64,000 bases of DNA from Sophora flavescens (Eukaryota > Streptophyta > Magnoliopsida > Fabales > Fabaceae). Under the pieces are notes generated by a model. It worked only from the letters and a program-made list of their open reading frames with translations, was not told the DNA's origin and ran no database searches. Shown here piece by piece: positions 11,540-24,262 of this stretch. The DNA lies in assembly GCA_030762895.1 (NCBI GenBank), contig CM061063.1, positions 211,125,667 to 211,189,666 of the forward strand. Direction: 5' to 3'. Positions within the stretch are counted from its first letter, which is position 1, and each line of letters starts with the position of its first letter. The position numbers and the translations under genes were made by a program.

Positions 11540-12661
11540 AATAGTTTGTTACATGCACGAGACATGACATATTTGAGTTATAATATGTTGTATGATGTTT
11601 GCTGCAATACCACCTATGATAGGGGTATCGAAAAGTAATACCACCGTAATGGGGTATCGAAAGTAACATCCCCATATAATTGGGATGTCGAAAAGAGCAA
11701 TACAGCCTAGAAAGGGGTATCGAAAGTAACACCGCCACACGTTGGGGTGTCGAAAAGGGAGAAATACCGCCATGTGCACATGAGAGGTATCGAAATAGAA
11801 ATGTCCCTGACAGGATGGTGACATCGAAACATTCCTCATGAGTAGGGGTGGGCAATGGGACGCCATTGTCATGTGATGTGTGAGATTTATGGCATGCCGG
11901 CAAGGGACCAGTTTAGTTATGAGGCTTTCGAGCCACTTGGATTAATTTAGAATTTACTTGGTATGTGGAATGTGATGCATTGAGATGAGTTGATCTTATT
12001 CTATATGCATTTGACTTAATGAAATTTTTGTTGTTATTAAAAGTATTTTTTTATATATTATTTTGGGAAATTAGCGGATACCATGGACAGTTTTTCCGAT
12101 TACCGCACCGGCTGAGAATAACACTATTTTCGAAACATTTTATAAACTGTATTGTTGATCACTGGGATTTTATATCTCATTATAAGTGTTGTTTTCAGAG
12201 CCTGAGGACATCACTGTTGAGGATCCAGAGATCTGAAGAGTTATCTTTGATTAGCTAGTTGGTTAGTAATGTAGTATGGTTTAGAGTATTATGCGGACGA
12301 CGTTCTTGGGTTTACGTACTATTTTTCTCATATTGTAATTAGACGCCCGGTTTTGAGACTTTTAGTTTTTATTCAAATGATTGGATTTAATAATATTTTT
12401 CAATACTTTGTAAATACTATGTTATTTAATATGAGGTATTTTCCTACTTAGTTATTTGAGAAAAAAAATTATGACTTGTGTTTTTTTTAATTAAATGTTT
12501 TGAAGAAATTTTATTGAAATTAATTTGGGTTACTAATGTAACGAAGGGCGTTATAGGAAAACTTGGTTTCAACCAAAAAGGAGATCCACAAAAACAACCT
12601 TCAATCCACTACATAGTCATGTGAGTTCTTGTTGTTTATAACATTGGGTGACCATAAATCC

Positions 12662-14395
12662 TGTAACGCCCTTCGTTACATTAGTAACCCAAAACAAAAT
12701 CAATGAAAAATCCTTTAAATAGTTTTAAATTAAACAAACGTGTCATAAAAATTTCGCGACTTAATCGGGTCTGAAAATACCTCATATTAATTAAAATTTA
12801 TATAAAGTATCCAAGCGATAATATAATAATAAATCCATACATCCAAATAAAAACCGCAAGCCTCAAAAATCGGGCGTCTACTAATAAACCCAACGATAAA
12901 TAAATAAAAACGTCTAGCCACATACGGCCCCTTATTTAAGAAAATACTAACCAAGCTAGGAATAATAACTAAGAAAATTCGCTAGGTCTTCAATCCTCTC
13001 CAGTCACAGTGATGTCGTCCTCGTGCTCTGAAAACAACACTTTTAATGAGATATAATCCCAGTGAATAAAAATAATCGTTTGATGAAAATGTTCGCAAAT
13101 AGTGTTGTTTTCAGCCGGCGCGGTAACCGGAAAAACATTCATGGTACCCGCTAATTTTTAAAATATCGAATATAATAAACCTCCAAAATAATAAATATAT
13201 ATAAATAAAATTAATGTCAAGCATTTAAAGTACAAACTCATAAGCTCGGCGACGGTCACATCTCATTGCATTTAATCACATTCACCATGCAAACTCTACA
13301 CAATGCAACTCCACGAACATGACTCGGTGATTCCTAGAATCACTTAACTTGACTCTTTGGTTCCCAGAACCGGTGTGAATCCCAGATCCACTAAGGTCTA
13401 TGAGCTCATATCCATGCAATGGCGTCCCGCTGCCTCCTCCATCCCAGATGGGGTATCTAATATTCCATCCCAAATGTGAATATTTTAATAGATTGATATC
13501 CCATCCCAGATGGTGATATCTCTCATCCTATTCCCGGAATAGAATGTATATCGTCATCCCTTCCCGGAAGGTGATGACCAACTCATATACACTATGCAAT
13601 ATGTCATCCCAGATGACTACCAAATATTTTCTCAACCTCCATGCATCAATTACATAGGCACTATAACAGGATTTAAAACACAAACACAACCATAACGTAT
13701 AAGTCCTTAATATAATTTATGCTTGTTATAGTACATGTAACAGGGGTGTGGCATATATGTATTATAGAAATCTATTATCAAAATTGGAACAATCATAAAT
13801 ACATAAATAAATGAATGCATGAAAGAAACACATGATGCAGAAAAATATTATGCCACTGCAAGGTTACGCACAGTGCGAATTTGGATATTTATATATCTAT
13901 TTATTTTCTTTATTTCTATTATTTTATTGCCATCAAACATAAAAAGAATAACAAGAAAATTACACCCACTAAATCAATTCATCAAGTGACATGAAAATAT
14001 TTCACAATTCCAAATAAAAATCATGCACTCTAAGATCTTAATTTTTGTGATTAACAAATCTATATGACAAAGCTTCAAATTAATCGTACCATGAAAGTGT
14101 GAGAAAAAAATATTTTTACTCACTTTTTGCAGACCTCCAATGTGCTCTAAAAATTACGTATGATAAGGATTTGCGCTTCCCTAAAAATTCCTCTCTCGTT
14201 TGGTGGCGATCTTGGATCTGTGTTATTACGGTTGTACTGGCAAGAAAGAATGGATCTGGCGAAAATGCTAAACCCCTCTGCGGCGCTCCACGTCCCTTTT
14301 CTTTTTGGTTACTATTCCTTTATATATATATACATAGTGTCAGTGCATTTCAAGGTTTTGTTTATTTTTTTTTAAACTTGTGAGTCAGGCGCAAG

Positions 14396-14447
<52 letters not shown>

Positions 14448-14641
14448 TAATTCTCTTTTTTTTTCTTCACATATTTATTTTAATTTAATATTTCTTTTAT
14501 ATTCACTAACCAATTCTAATAAATTTTATACTAATAAATTCTCACCACTAAACCTCTTAATCATATTTTATTTTTATTATATCATTATTATATACATATT
14601 TTTTTTTCAAATTAATTATATTTGGATTTTAGGATGTTACA
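12662..14641 (-). repeat. 3' LTR of the Tekay-type element
   Basis: Read on the minus strand it starts TGTAACATCC and ends GGGCGTTACA (on the plus strand TGTAACGCCC to GATGTTACA). Length is 1980 bp. It contains a TA microsatellite (about 14398-14446) and arrays of short palindromes such as TTCCCGGAA and CATCCCAGATG (about 13430-13640). Its last bases form a hairpin that repeats the LTR terminus. Confidence 0.88.
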
Positions 14642-14662
14642 TTTTCTCCCCTCCTTAGAGAA
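14642..14662 (-). other. Polypurine tract of the Tekay-type element
   Basis: On the minus strand an AAGGAGGGGAGAAAA stretch sits directly against the LTR start, preceded by GGACGAAATTCT. This is the primer site for plus-strand DNA synthesis. Confidence 0.75.
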
Positions 14663-14761
14663 TTTCGTCCCCGAAATTCGCCTCACACTCACGCACTTAT
14701 TTTAACATGTGACATATTCAAACGTAAAGCTTACCGTACCTTAGATAATAAAATCTGGGTA

Positions 14762-16969
14762 TTAACGCACGATGTCCTCCTCCATCTCCCAAGTGGCTTC
14801 CTCAGGAGTCAATCCGTCCCATAACACTTTCACCAATGGGATCGCCTTGTTCCTTAGAGTCTCAGTGCTCTTGTCCAGGATTTGACTAGGCTTTGGCTTA
14901 TAGATCAAATTATCCTTCAATTGTACAGACTCAGGAGCTATCACATGAGATTCATCAGGCACATATTTTCTGAGTTGCGACACATGGAAAACATCATGAA
15001 GGTTTTCCAACTGTGGCGGAAGAGCCAATTGATAAGCAACAGGCCCGACTCTTTTAAGGATTTGGAAAAGTCCCATGAAACGAGGATTTAGCTTGCGGAC
15101 TTTCATCGACCTCCCTACCCCCGTCTTAGGAGTGACTCTCAAAAATACATGCTCACTTTCCTGTGATTCTAGAGGCTTTCTCCTTTTGTCGGCATAGCTC
15201 TTTTGTCTAATTTGCACCGTGCGCATCCTCTCCCTAATCATTTTGATTCTCTCAGAGGTTTCCTGGACCAATTCGGGTCCTATCTAGGTTTTCTCACCTA
15301 CTTCACACCAACATAAAGGGGACCTACACTTCCTCCCATAAAGAGCTTCATAGGGTGCCATGCCTATGCTAGCGTGATAACTGTTATTATAAGCAAACTC
15401 TATAAGAGGTAAAAATTTATCCCAACCCTCACCTTCATCTAAAACACATGCTCTAAGCATGTTCTCAAGGGTCTGAATGGTCGTCTCCGACTGACCATTC
15501 GTTTGGGGATGATAGGCTGTGCTAAAACTCAACTTAGAACCAAAACCCTGTTGGAAAGCTCTCCAAAATCTAGAGGTAAACCGTGGGTCTCTATCTGACA
15601 CTATAGAGGTAGGTATGCCATGAAGCTTCACTATCTCCTTAATGTATAAGTCTGCTAGCTTATTCAAACTATAGGTTGCTTTAATTGGCAAAAAGTGAGC
15701 AGACTTGGTCAACCTATCCACAATTACCCATATGGCATCTAAACCCAAACGAGTCCTAGGTAGCCCCATCACAAAATCCATAGAAATCCTCTCCCACTTC
15801 CATTGAGGAATTTCTAAAGGCTGCAACAAACCCGAAGGTCTCTGATGTTCTATCTTAACCTTTTGACATACTAAACACTTGGCTACAAAGCTAGCCACAT
15901 CCCGTTTCATTCCTGGCCACCAATACATCTTCTTTAGATCTTGATATATTTTGGTTATCCCTGGATGTATGGTGAACTTTCCCTTATGCGCTTCCTCTAA
16001 AACTTTCTCTCTAAGGCTCCCCTCCTTAGGAACAACGATCTTATTCTTAAACAACACTAGACCATCAGTAGACAACACATAATCCTCTTGATCTAAAAGA
16101 GATTGCAACTCCTGGTCTAAAAGCTGCTCTCGCCTAATCATTTCTCTAGGTCACTGCAAATTTCCAGTCTATTCAACTTCAAGCTTAGAGTACTAAGAGA
16201 TATATCTAGATTCATGTCTCTGAACTCCTCTAACATATTCATCTCTTGGACCATTAAACTTGACACATGCAAGGTTTTCCTACTGAGTGCATCAGCCACC
16301 ACATTGGCTTTCCCTGGATGGTACTTCAAATCAAAATCATTGTACTTAAGAAATTCCATCCACCTCCTTTGCCTCATATTCAATTCCTTTTGGTCTAACA
16401 AATACTTAAGGCTCTTATGATCACTAAAAACCTCAAACATTGCACCGTACAAATAGTGCCTCCAAATCTTAAGAGCAAAAACTACTGCTGCTAACTCAAG
16501 GTCATGAGTAGGATAATTCACCTCATGTGTCCTAAGCTGTCTAGATGCATAAGCCACTACATTGCCTTCCTGCATCAACACACAACCTAAACCATTCTTA
16601 GAAGCGTCACAATATACCACAAAACTCACCGAAGGATCTGGAATGGTTAAGACCGGTGATGACACCAATCTCCTTTTAAGCTCCTCAAAATTCTCTTCGC
16701 ATTCCTTATCCCACTCGAAAGATTTTCCTTTCCTAGTCAACTTGGTAAGAGGTAAAGCTAGTCTAGATAACCCCTCTATGAACTTCCTATAGTAACCTGC
16801 CAGTCCTAGGAAACTCCTCACTTCGGTCACTGACTTAGGTTGCTCCCAACCAACCACTACATCAACCTTACTAGAGTCAACCGCTACATCACTCCTAGAT
16901 ATGGTATGTCCTAAAAACTTCACCTCATCAAGCCAAAATTCACACTTTTCTGGCTTTGCATACAGTTGC
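14762..16969 (-). pseudogene. pol: pol of the Tekay-type element, 3' part (end of RT, RNase H, integrase, chromodomain-like tail)
   Basis: From 16969 down: end of RT (CEFWLDEVKFLGHT), RNase H (VYCDASKNGLGCVLM; DLELAAVVFALKIWRHYLYG), then integrase with the HHCC zinc region (IHPGITKIY ... CLVCQKVK) and catalytic D, D, E in MDFVMGLPR, SDRDPRF and the QTLEN helix. Next comes a GPY/F-like region (FHVSQLRKYV) and a chromodomain-like end (LVKVLWDG ... ATWEMEE) stopping at 14762. Damage seen: a frameshift near 16140 and a stop at 15284-15286. The part upstream (RT core) continues at 19011, beyond the inserted solo LTR. Apart from these lesions the protein is well preserved. Confidence 0.9.
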
Positions 16970-16973
16970 TATT

Positions 16974-17164
16974 TGTAACATCCTAAAATTCTAACATAAT
17001 TAATTTGAAAAAATAAATAAATAATAATAATAATATTAAGTTATTAAAAAAGTGTAGTTCAAATAAAATATAAATGGGAGATTTAGTGTAAAGAAGTGAT
17101 GGTATAAGGATTTATTGTAATTTATTAACTATTATAGAGAATACAAAATTATATATATATAAAT

Positions 17165-17217
<53 letters not shown>

Positions 17218-19010
17218 TATGAAAGAAAAAAAAGAAAAAAAAAGATACTTGGGCTTAACGCCCAAGCAGCCATGCAAGGCTAAGGAAAACAAAAAAAAAA
17301 AAACTAATTTAAAAACCCTATGTTATAAACTAAAGAGTACATATATATGTATATATATGGACGCTGTGCGCAGCAATTGGAGAACGAGAGTGGTGCGCCG
17401 CACAGTGGAACGAGAGGAAGATTTCCTTTGCTTGTGAATACAACCATAACAATACAGATCCAAGAACGCTATCAAACGAGAGAGAAATTTTTATGGAAGC
17501 ACAAATCCCTATCATACGTGATTTTTAGAGCACATTGGAGGTCTTCGAGAGGTGAGTAAAAATATTTTTTCTCACACTTTCATGGTACAATTGATTTGAA
17601 GCTTTGTTATATAGATTTGTTTAATTACAAAAATTAAGATTTTAGAGTACATGATTTTTATTTGGAACTTTGAAATATTTTCACGTCACTTGATGAATTG
17701 GTTTAGTGAGTGTAATTTTCTTGTTATTCTATTAATGTTTGATGCAATAAAATGATAATGATAAAGAAAATAAATAGCTAAATAGATGCCCAAATTTTGT
17801 ACCGTGCGTAACCTTATTGCAGTGGCATAACATTATTTATGTTTGATATTAGATGATTTCTATTGATACATATATGCCACGCCCATGTGAGTGAATACAT
17901 GTACTATAACAAGCATAAATTATATTAAGGACTTATATGTTATGGTTGTGTTTGTATTTTAAATCCTGTTATAGTGTCTATGTAATTGCTGCATGGAGTT
18001 TGAGGAAATATTTGGTAGTCATCTGGGATGACATTTGATGATCATCCGGGATGACATGTTGCATGGTACATATGAGTTGGTCATCACCTTACGGAAGGGG
18101 TGACGGTTGTACATTCTATTCACGGAATAGGATGAGAGATATCACCATCCGGGATGGGATATCGATTTATTGAAAATATTCACATCCGGGATGGAATATT
18201 AGATACCTCCATCCGGGATGGGGAAGGCAAAGTGGGGACGCCATTGCATGGATATGAGCTCATAGACCTTAGTGGATCTGGGATTCACACCGGTTCTGGG
18301 AACCAAAGAGTCAAGTTAAGTGATTCTGGGAATCACCGAGTCATGTGCGTGGAGTTGCATTGTGTAGAGTTTGCATGGTGAATGTGATTAAATGCAATGT
18401 GATGTGACTGTTGCTGAGTTTATACGTTTGTGCTTTAAATGCTTGACATTAATTTTATATATATGTATATATAATTATTATTTTGGAGGTTTATTATATT
18501 CAATATTTTAAAAATTAGCGGGTACCATGAATGTTTTCCGGTTACCGCACCGGCTGAGAATAACACTATTTGCGAAAATATTTTTAGAACTTGATTTTTA
18601 TTCACTGGGATTATATCTCATTAAAAGTGTTGTTTTCAGAACACGAGGACGATATCACTGAAGCTGAAGAGGATTGAAGACTTAGTGAATTCACTTATTT
18701 ATTATCTAGCTTTGTTGGTATTTTATTTTGAATAAGGAGCCGTTTGTGGCTAGACATATTTATTTTATTTTTTTTATTTATCGTTGGGTTATTAGTAGAC
18801 GTCCGGTTTTGAGGCTTGGGGTTTTTATTTGGACGTATGGATTTATTATTTATTACTTTGATACGTTATTACTATTCTATTTAATATGAGACATTTTCCA
18901 GACTTATATATAATTGATAAAATTCTTATGACTAACATATTTTAATTAAATGTATTAAAGGATTTTTATACAAATTGTTTTGGGTTACTAATGTAACGAA
19001 GGGCGTTACA
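16974..19010 (+). mobile_element. Solo LTR of the same Tekay-type family, inserted in pol
   Basis: Starts TGTAACATCC and ends GGGCGTTACA, flanked by a perfect 5 bp target duplication CTATT (16969-16973 and 19011-19015). Length is 2037 bp. It lies opposite in orientation to its host element and matches the element's LTRs over their length (TA repeats, ATCCGGGATG palindromes near 18018-18230, GGTTACCGCACCGGCTGAG). It interrupts the RT gene between the residues LRE and QLYAKP. Confidence 0.93.
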
Positions 19011-19934
19011 CTATTCCCTCAGAATCTGCAACACTGACCTCAAATGCTCCTCATGATCCTCTGGTGTCCTAAAGTATATCAAAATATCATCTATAAACAC
19101 CACCACAAAGCTATCCAAGAATGGCCTAAAGATCCGATTCATGTAGTCCATAAAAACGGCTGGGGCATTGGTCACACCAAAGGGCATCGCTACATACTCA
19201 TAGTGCCCATACCTTGACCTAAAGGTTGTCTTAGGAATGTCCTCATTCTTGACTCTAATTTTATGGTATCCCGATCTTAGATCTATTTTGAAAAACACTG
19301 ACGCTCCCCTCAACTGGTCTAAGAGGTCATCTATCCTAGGCAAAGGGTATTTGTTCTTGATGGTCACTTTGTTCAACTGCCCATAGTCAACACATAGCCT
19401 CATGGTCCCATCCTTCTTTTTCACCAGTAGGACAGGTGCTCCCCAGGGTGACACACTAGGCCTAATAAACCCCTTCCCTAGCATCTCCTCTAATTGTTTC
19501 TTAAGCTCGCTCAACTCTAAAGGTGCCATTCTATAAGGCGCTACCGATACTGGTCCACTCACTGGCACTAGATTTATGTTAAACTCAACTTCTCTATTCG
19601 GAGGCAAGCTAGAGACATCCTTAGGGAAAACATCCTGGAACTCGCACACCACAGGTATAGCCGTCACATCACTGTCAGCCTCTACCTTAGCAGAGAATAA
19701 GAGTATATTATCCTTGAGCTCCCTCAACTAAGCACTTATGACAAGCAACAACAGAAACAATAGAACTAGGTACGGGAAAATCATTAGACATTGGTTGTAT
19801 AGGAACGAAGATAGTTCTATCAGAGCAATTTATGACAGCATGATTTGCAAACAACCAATCCATACCAAGAATGACATCTAACCCAGACATGGGCAGGAGT
19901 AGCAACATTCAAATCATATGGCAATTTAGAAACA
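19011..19934 (-). pseudogene. pol: protease end and RT of the Tekay-type element
   Basis: From 19908 down: the C-terminal half of retropepsin (GLDVILGMDWL); the catalytic DSG segment is lost in the upstream deletion. Then follows RT from about 19690 with a conserved proline/loop region (APYRMAPLELSELKKQL), VKKKDGTMRLCVDY, MPFGVTNAPAVFMDYMNRIF and the catalytic FIDDILIY. A frame change lies near 19710-19727, and a TAG occurs at the point where the solo LTR was inserted. RT reads on at 16969 after the insertion. Confidence 0.88.
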
Positions 19935-20490
19935 AAGGTTACGCACACTGCGAATTTGGGTATTTATATATATATATATATTTATTTTCTTTTTTTCTAT
20001 TATTTTATTGCCATCAAACATAAAAAGAATAACAAGAAAATTACACCCACTAAATCAATTCATCAAGTGACATGAAAATATTTCACAATTCCAAATAAAA
20101 ATCATGCACTCTAAGATCTTAATTTTTGTGATTAACAAATCTATATGACAAAGCTTCAAATCAATCGTACCATGAAAGTGTGAGAAAAAAATATTTTTAC
20201 TCACCTTTTGCAGACCTCCAATGTGCTCTAAAAATTACGTATAATAAGGATTTGCGCTTCCCTAAAAATTCATCTTCCGTTTGGTGGCGTTATTGGATCT
20301 GTGTTATTACGGTCGTACTGGCAAGAAAGAATGGATCTGGCAAAAATGCTAAACCCCTCTGCGGCACTCCACATTCCTTTTCTTTTTTGTTACTATTCCT
20401 TTATATATATACATAGTGTCAACGCATTTCAGGGTTTTGTTTATTTTTAATTTTTAATTTTTTTTAAAACTTGTGAATCAGGCGCAAGTT

Positions 20491-20534
<44 letters not shown>

Positions 20535-20727
20535 TAATTCTTTTTTTTTTCTTCACATATTTATTTTAATTTAATATTTCTTTTGTATTCACTAACCAAT
20601 TCTAATAAATTTTATACTAATAAATTCTCACCACTAAACCTCTTAATCATATTTTATTTTTATTATATCATTATTATATACATATGTTTTTTTCAAATTA
20701 ATTATATTTGGATTTCAGGATGTTACA
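19935..20727 (-). repeat. Remnant of the 5' LTR of the Tekay-type element
   Basis: Matches 13858-14641 of the other LTR, including a TA microsatellite (about 20491-20533). It ends abruptly at about 19935, where protease sequence begins, so the rest of the LTR, the primer site and gag have been deleted. The junction shows a short run shared by both sides (AAGGTTACG-like). Confidence 0.85.
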
Positions 20728-21662
20728 AATCCCAACTATTTTCTAAGTGATTTATTACTTACTTGCTTATTTTGGTGTTGAATGATGTGTGGAATCACTG
20801 ATTTTGATTGCATGCAAGGTTAGGGTTTGATTTGGGTGAAATTGATAAAGGGGGAGGAATTACTCTTCAAACCCGTATTGACACCCTGTCAATATTTCAT
20901 CAATAACTTCCTCCACAAATATTGTTTCGAAGTGATATTTGTACAATTGGAAAATACACTCATTTTCCTTCGAAATAGGCATTAGAATGGTTCAATTTCA
21001 TTAAGTATCGATGGATAAAAATGACATGCAAGTTGTTGTTTGTACTTGAAACTCTGAACTGATACTGTTTTGGTATTTAAATTTTAGTAAATTGTGCTAA
21101 TGTTGAATTGAGTTGATTCTTGTGTCATTAGAAAATAGAATTGTTTTGCTACAATTTAAGCTTTGGAAGATCTAATTTTTATCAAGTTTTAGTAGGGTAA
21201 TTTCTCTAAGATCAAGAGAGATTGAGGAAATCACTAAGTCTTCATTTTCCAGCTTCATGAGTTCCCTTAGTTTTAGTGCTTGGTAACTATAGATCCAAGC
21301 TTAGGAGTTGTTGATATATCCTCTAAATTGGTTGATTTTCTATTTGCATGTTGACCATGAGAAGATTGAACATTGAAATGAGTTGCATGCATGTGAACTG
21401 TTTGTGAACTGTCCTAGATGATGTTGCTGTCCATAAACCCGTTTTGACATAGGTTCAGTGTTCTGCTTATAATTATTTATGTAGGACTCTGTTGCTAATG
21501 ATTCTTGTTTTGTTATAAACTAGATTCGACTTGATACAGTTTAGGCACTGAGTTTGCTATTTTTCACTGAGTATTGATAATGAAAAACCTGTTACAAGTT
21601 AGAGTAAAGTTGCTGTCCTGTTTTCGAATACAGTAGCTTATTGGTTAAAAACTGTACTTTTT

Positions 21663-24243
21663 GGAAAGCTTTATCCCAAAAATAAAATTATATTTATAGG
21701 CTAGACTTGTTTAGCTTTCCAGAGAGGGTCTTTTTTTTAAATCCGAATTCATTTGGTATTTTAATAAAATCATAGAAGTTGGTTAAAAACCGCAGAAATT
21801 CAGCATATGTTACCGATGCATTATTCCTTGTTAAATGCTTGATTGAGGGTTGCTTTGACTGATTTAGAGTGTTTCTGCAGTATAATAATGTATAAAAGTA
21901 AATCACGCTTGGCATCCAATATTGATAACCATCCTATATACATTATGATTCAATTTAGAATGGTTATCAAGGAAATTTCAAATGTCAAGTACAAAAGTCC
22001 TTTCAGTTTGGAAGGCGAGTATACAGTCCTTCCCGTTTGGAAGGCAATCACAGAAGTCCTTTCAGTTTGGAAGGCAAGTATAAAGTCATTTCAGTTTTGG
22101 AAGGCAAGCAAGTAAGTGCAAAGCAAGTGAGATGCCGCTTGTGGTCATAGACGTATGTCCTGCCTTACAGTATAGAGCTAGTTCCTCTTAAGTACCACGG
22201 TACGCGGGGAACAGCGACGTTTTTCACTGACAAAAAAACTAAAGGGATGTCCAAGTATGTGAAGTTTACCCTCATATATTTATGCCTATATTTAGGTTAT
22301 TTTTCATCAAATAATTTAGCCCAAGTAAGGACCCGGTAAAAAGAGCCGGTGATGAAATGGTGAGTTATAAGAGAATAATTCCATAGTAGTATCGATTTTT
22401 ACTAGTCTTACTCTTGCTTGCATTAGTCCATGGAGTGTACACTTGGTTAAATAGTTGGGGTGAGTAGACTATGAAAAACTCTACCACTACATGAGGTTAA
22501 TTATAGTACGTGTGCATATATTGTATTTCAATGAGGACGACCAAATAGAATATATATATTGATTACTCACATGTTTGGCTTGAAGCAGGAACTCATTGAG
22601 ATTTATTCTCACTAGGCTCCTTTTGTTTCAGATAATAGGTACATGTTGGAAACTGATAAGCAAGTTCCGGAGATTGCTTGACAGTCACCCAATAGTGTCC
22701 CAAGATACGTTAGTTTTCACAGCCGGATCAGAGTGGGAGTCTTATTAGGAGTCAATGTTTATATTTAGATGAGTTTGAATTGTTGTTTAGGAGCTAAATA
22801 CTTATTTGTATAAAATTAATTTCAATTATATGTTCAATTGGTACAAAATCCTGTAATGATGTCTCCCTTAGTTTCAAAATTTTCTATGTTCAACTATTAT
22901 TTCATATGCTATAATCAGGTTTATATATATACTTACTTAGTAGTATCATGATGGAAAAGTTTTATCCCAACAATAAAATTATATTTATAAGCTAGACTTG
23001 TTTAGCTTTCCAGAGAGGGGTCTTTTGTTTAAATCCGACTTCATTTGGTATTTTAATAAAATCATAAAAGTTGGCTAAAAACTGTAAAAATTCAGCATAT
23101 GTTACTGATGCATTATTCCTTGTTAAATGCTTGATTGAGGGTTGCTTTGACTGATTTAGAGTGTTTCTGTAGTATAATGATGTATAAAAGTAAACTACGT
23201 TTGGCATCCAATAATGATAACCATCCTATATCCATTATGATTCGATTTAGAATGGTTATCAAGGACATTTCAAATGTCAAGTACAAAAGTCCTTTCAGTT
23301 TGGAAGGCGAGTATAGAGTCCTTCCCGTTTGGAAGGCAATCACAGAAGTCCTTTCAGTTTGGAAGGCAAGTATAGATTCCTTTCAGTTTTGGAAGGCAAG
23401 AAAATAAGTGCAAAGCAAGTGGTACGCCGCTTGTGGTCATAGACGTATATCCTGACTTACAGTATAGAGCTAGTTCCTCTTAAGTACCTCGGTGCGTGAG
23501 GAACAGCAACGTTTTTCACTGACAAAAAAACCAAAGGGATGTCCAAGTGTGTGAAGTTTACCCTCATGTATGTATGCCTATATTTAGGTTCTTTTTCATC
23601 AAATAATTTAGCCCAAGTAAAGACCCGGTAAAAAGAGCCGGTGATGAAAGGGTGAGTTATAAGAGACTAATTCCATAGTAGTATAGATTTTTACTAGTCT
23701 TACTCTTGCTTGCATTAGTCCATGGAGTGTACACCTGGTTAAATAGTTGAGGTGAGTAGACTATGAAAAACTCTACCACTACATGAGGTTAATTATAGTA
23801 CGTGTGCATATATTGTATTTCAATGAGGACGATCAAATAGAATATATATATTGATTACTCACATGTTTTGCTTGAAGCAGGAACTCATTGAGATTTATTC
23901 TCACTAGGCTCCTTTTGTTTCAGATAACAGGTACATATTGGAAACTGATAAGCAAGTTCCGGAGATTGCTTGACAGTCACCCAATAGTGTCCCAAGATAC
24001 ATTGGTTTTCACAGCCGGATCAGAGTGGGAGTCTTATTAGGAGTCAATGTTTATATTTATATGAGTTTGAATTGTGGTTTAGGAGCTAAATACTTATTTG
24101 TATAAAATTAATTTCAATTATATGTTCAATTGGTACAAAATCTTGTAATGATGTCTCTCTTAGTTTCAAAATTTTCTATGTTCAACTATTATTTCATATG
24201 CTATAATCAAGTTTATATATATATTTACTTAGTAGTATCGTGA
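21663..24243 (+). repeat. 1.29 kb tandem duplication inside the G2 LTR
   Basis: Unit 1 (about 21663-22953) and unit 2 (about 22954-24243) are direct repeats that look about 95% alike by eye, both starting at a GGAAA(A)G...TTTATCCCAA block and ending TTAGTAGTATC(A/G)TGATGG. The join has GATGGA on both sides, suggesting duplication at short homology. Each unit contains four imperfect copies of an AAGTCCTTTCAGTTTGGAAGG motif (about 21980-22110 and 23280-23400). The right LTR at 27184 has only one unit, with three motif copies (about 28420-28510). Confidence 0.85.
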
Positions 24244-24262
24244 TGGAAGTCGGGATGCTACA

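Larger units (their letters stand above)
8784..12555 (+). mobile_element. Solo LTR of a chromovirus-type family (relative of the Tekay LTRs), interrupted
   Basis: Ends are TATAACATCT and GGGCGTTATA, mutated forms of the TGTAACATCC...GGGCGTTACA ends of the family at 12662-20727. Flanks give a near-perfect 5 bp target duplication (AGAAA left, GGAAA right). Without the nested 9937-11539 insertion it is about 2.16 kb, close to the 2.0 kb of related LTRs. It shares the block GATTACCGCACCGGCTGAG near the right end. A TATA box (CTATAAATAG) lies near 9462. Short repeats with a GGGGTATCGAAA motif occur at 11620-11830. No internal genes are present, so it is a solo LTR. Confidence 0.8.
12662..20727 (-). 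mobile_element. Tekay-type Ty3/gypsy chromovirus, minus strand, with internal deletion and nested solo LTR
   Basis: Both outer ends are LTR ends, flanked by a perfect 5 bp target duplication AATCC (12657-12661 and 20728-20732). It is inserted in the G2 LTR. On the minus strand the order is truncated 5' LTR (20727-19935), protease end, RT (interrupted by the solo LTR 16974-19010), RNase H, integrase, chromodomain-like tail, polypurine tract, 3' LTR (14641-12662). Gag, the primer site and half of the 5' LTR are lost by a deletion with its junction near 19935. The GGACGAAATTCT-like motif before the polypurine tract and the chromodomain tail are typical of Tekay/Del chromoviruses (family knowledge). 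Confidence 0.88.
8331..24262 (+). repeat. LTR of G2, interrupted by two insertions and carrying a tandem duplication
   Basis: Starts TGTAACATCCC at 8331 and ends GGGATGCTACA at 24262, just before the primer binding site. The LTR pieces are 8331-8783, 12556-12661 and 20728-24262. Removing the insertions at 8784-12555 and 12662-20727 restores alignment with the LTR at 27184-29131 (for instance TCAACCAAAAAGG...GATCCACTACATAGTC). Even so it is about twice as long as that LTR, owing to a 1.29 kb direct duplication and about 0.55 kb of extra sequence at 20733-21280. Divergence from the right LTR looks high, so this is an old element. Confidence 0.75.

Noticed and set aside
14380..14658. ORF rich in alternating Ile and Tyr
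   Set aside because: It translates a TA microsatellite and AT-rich LTR sequence.
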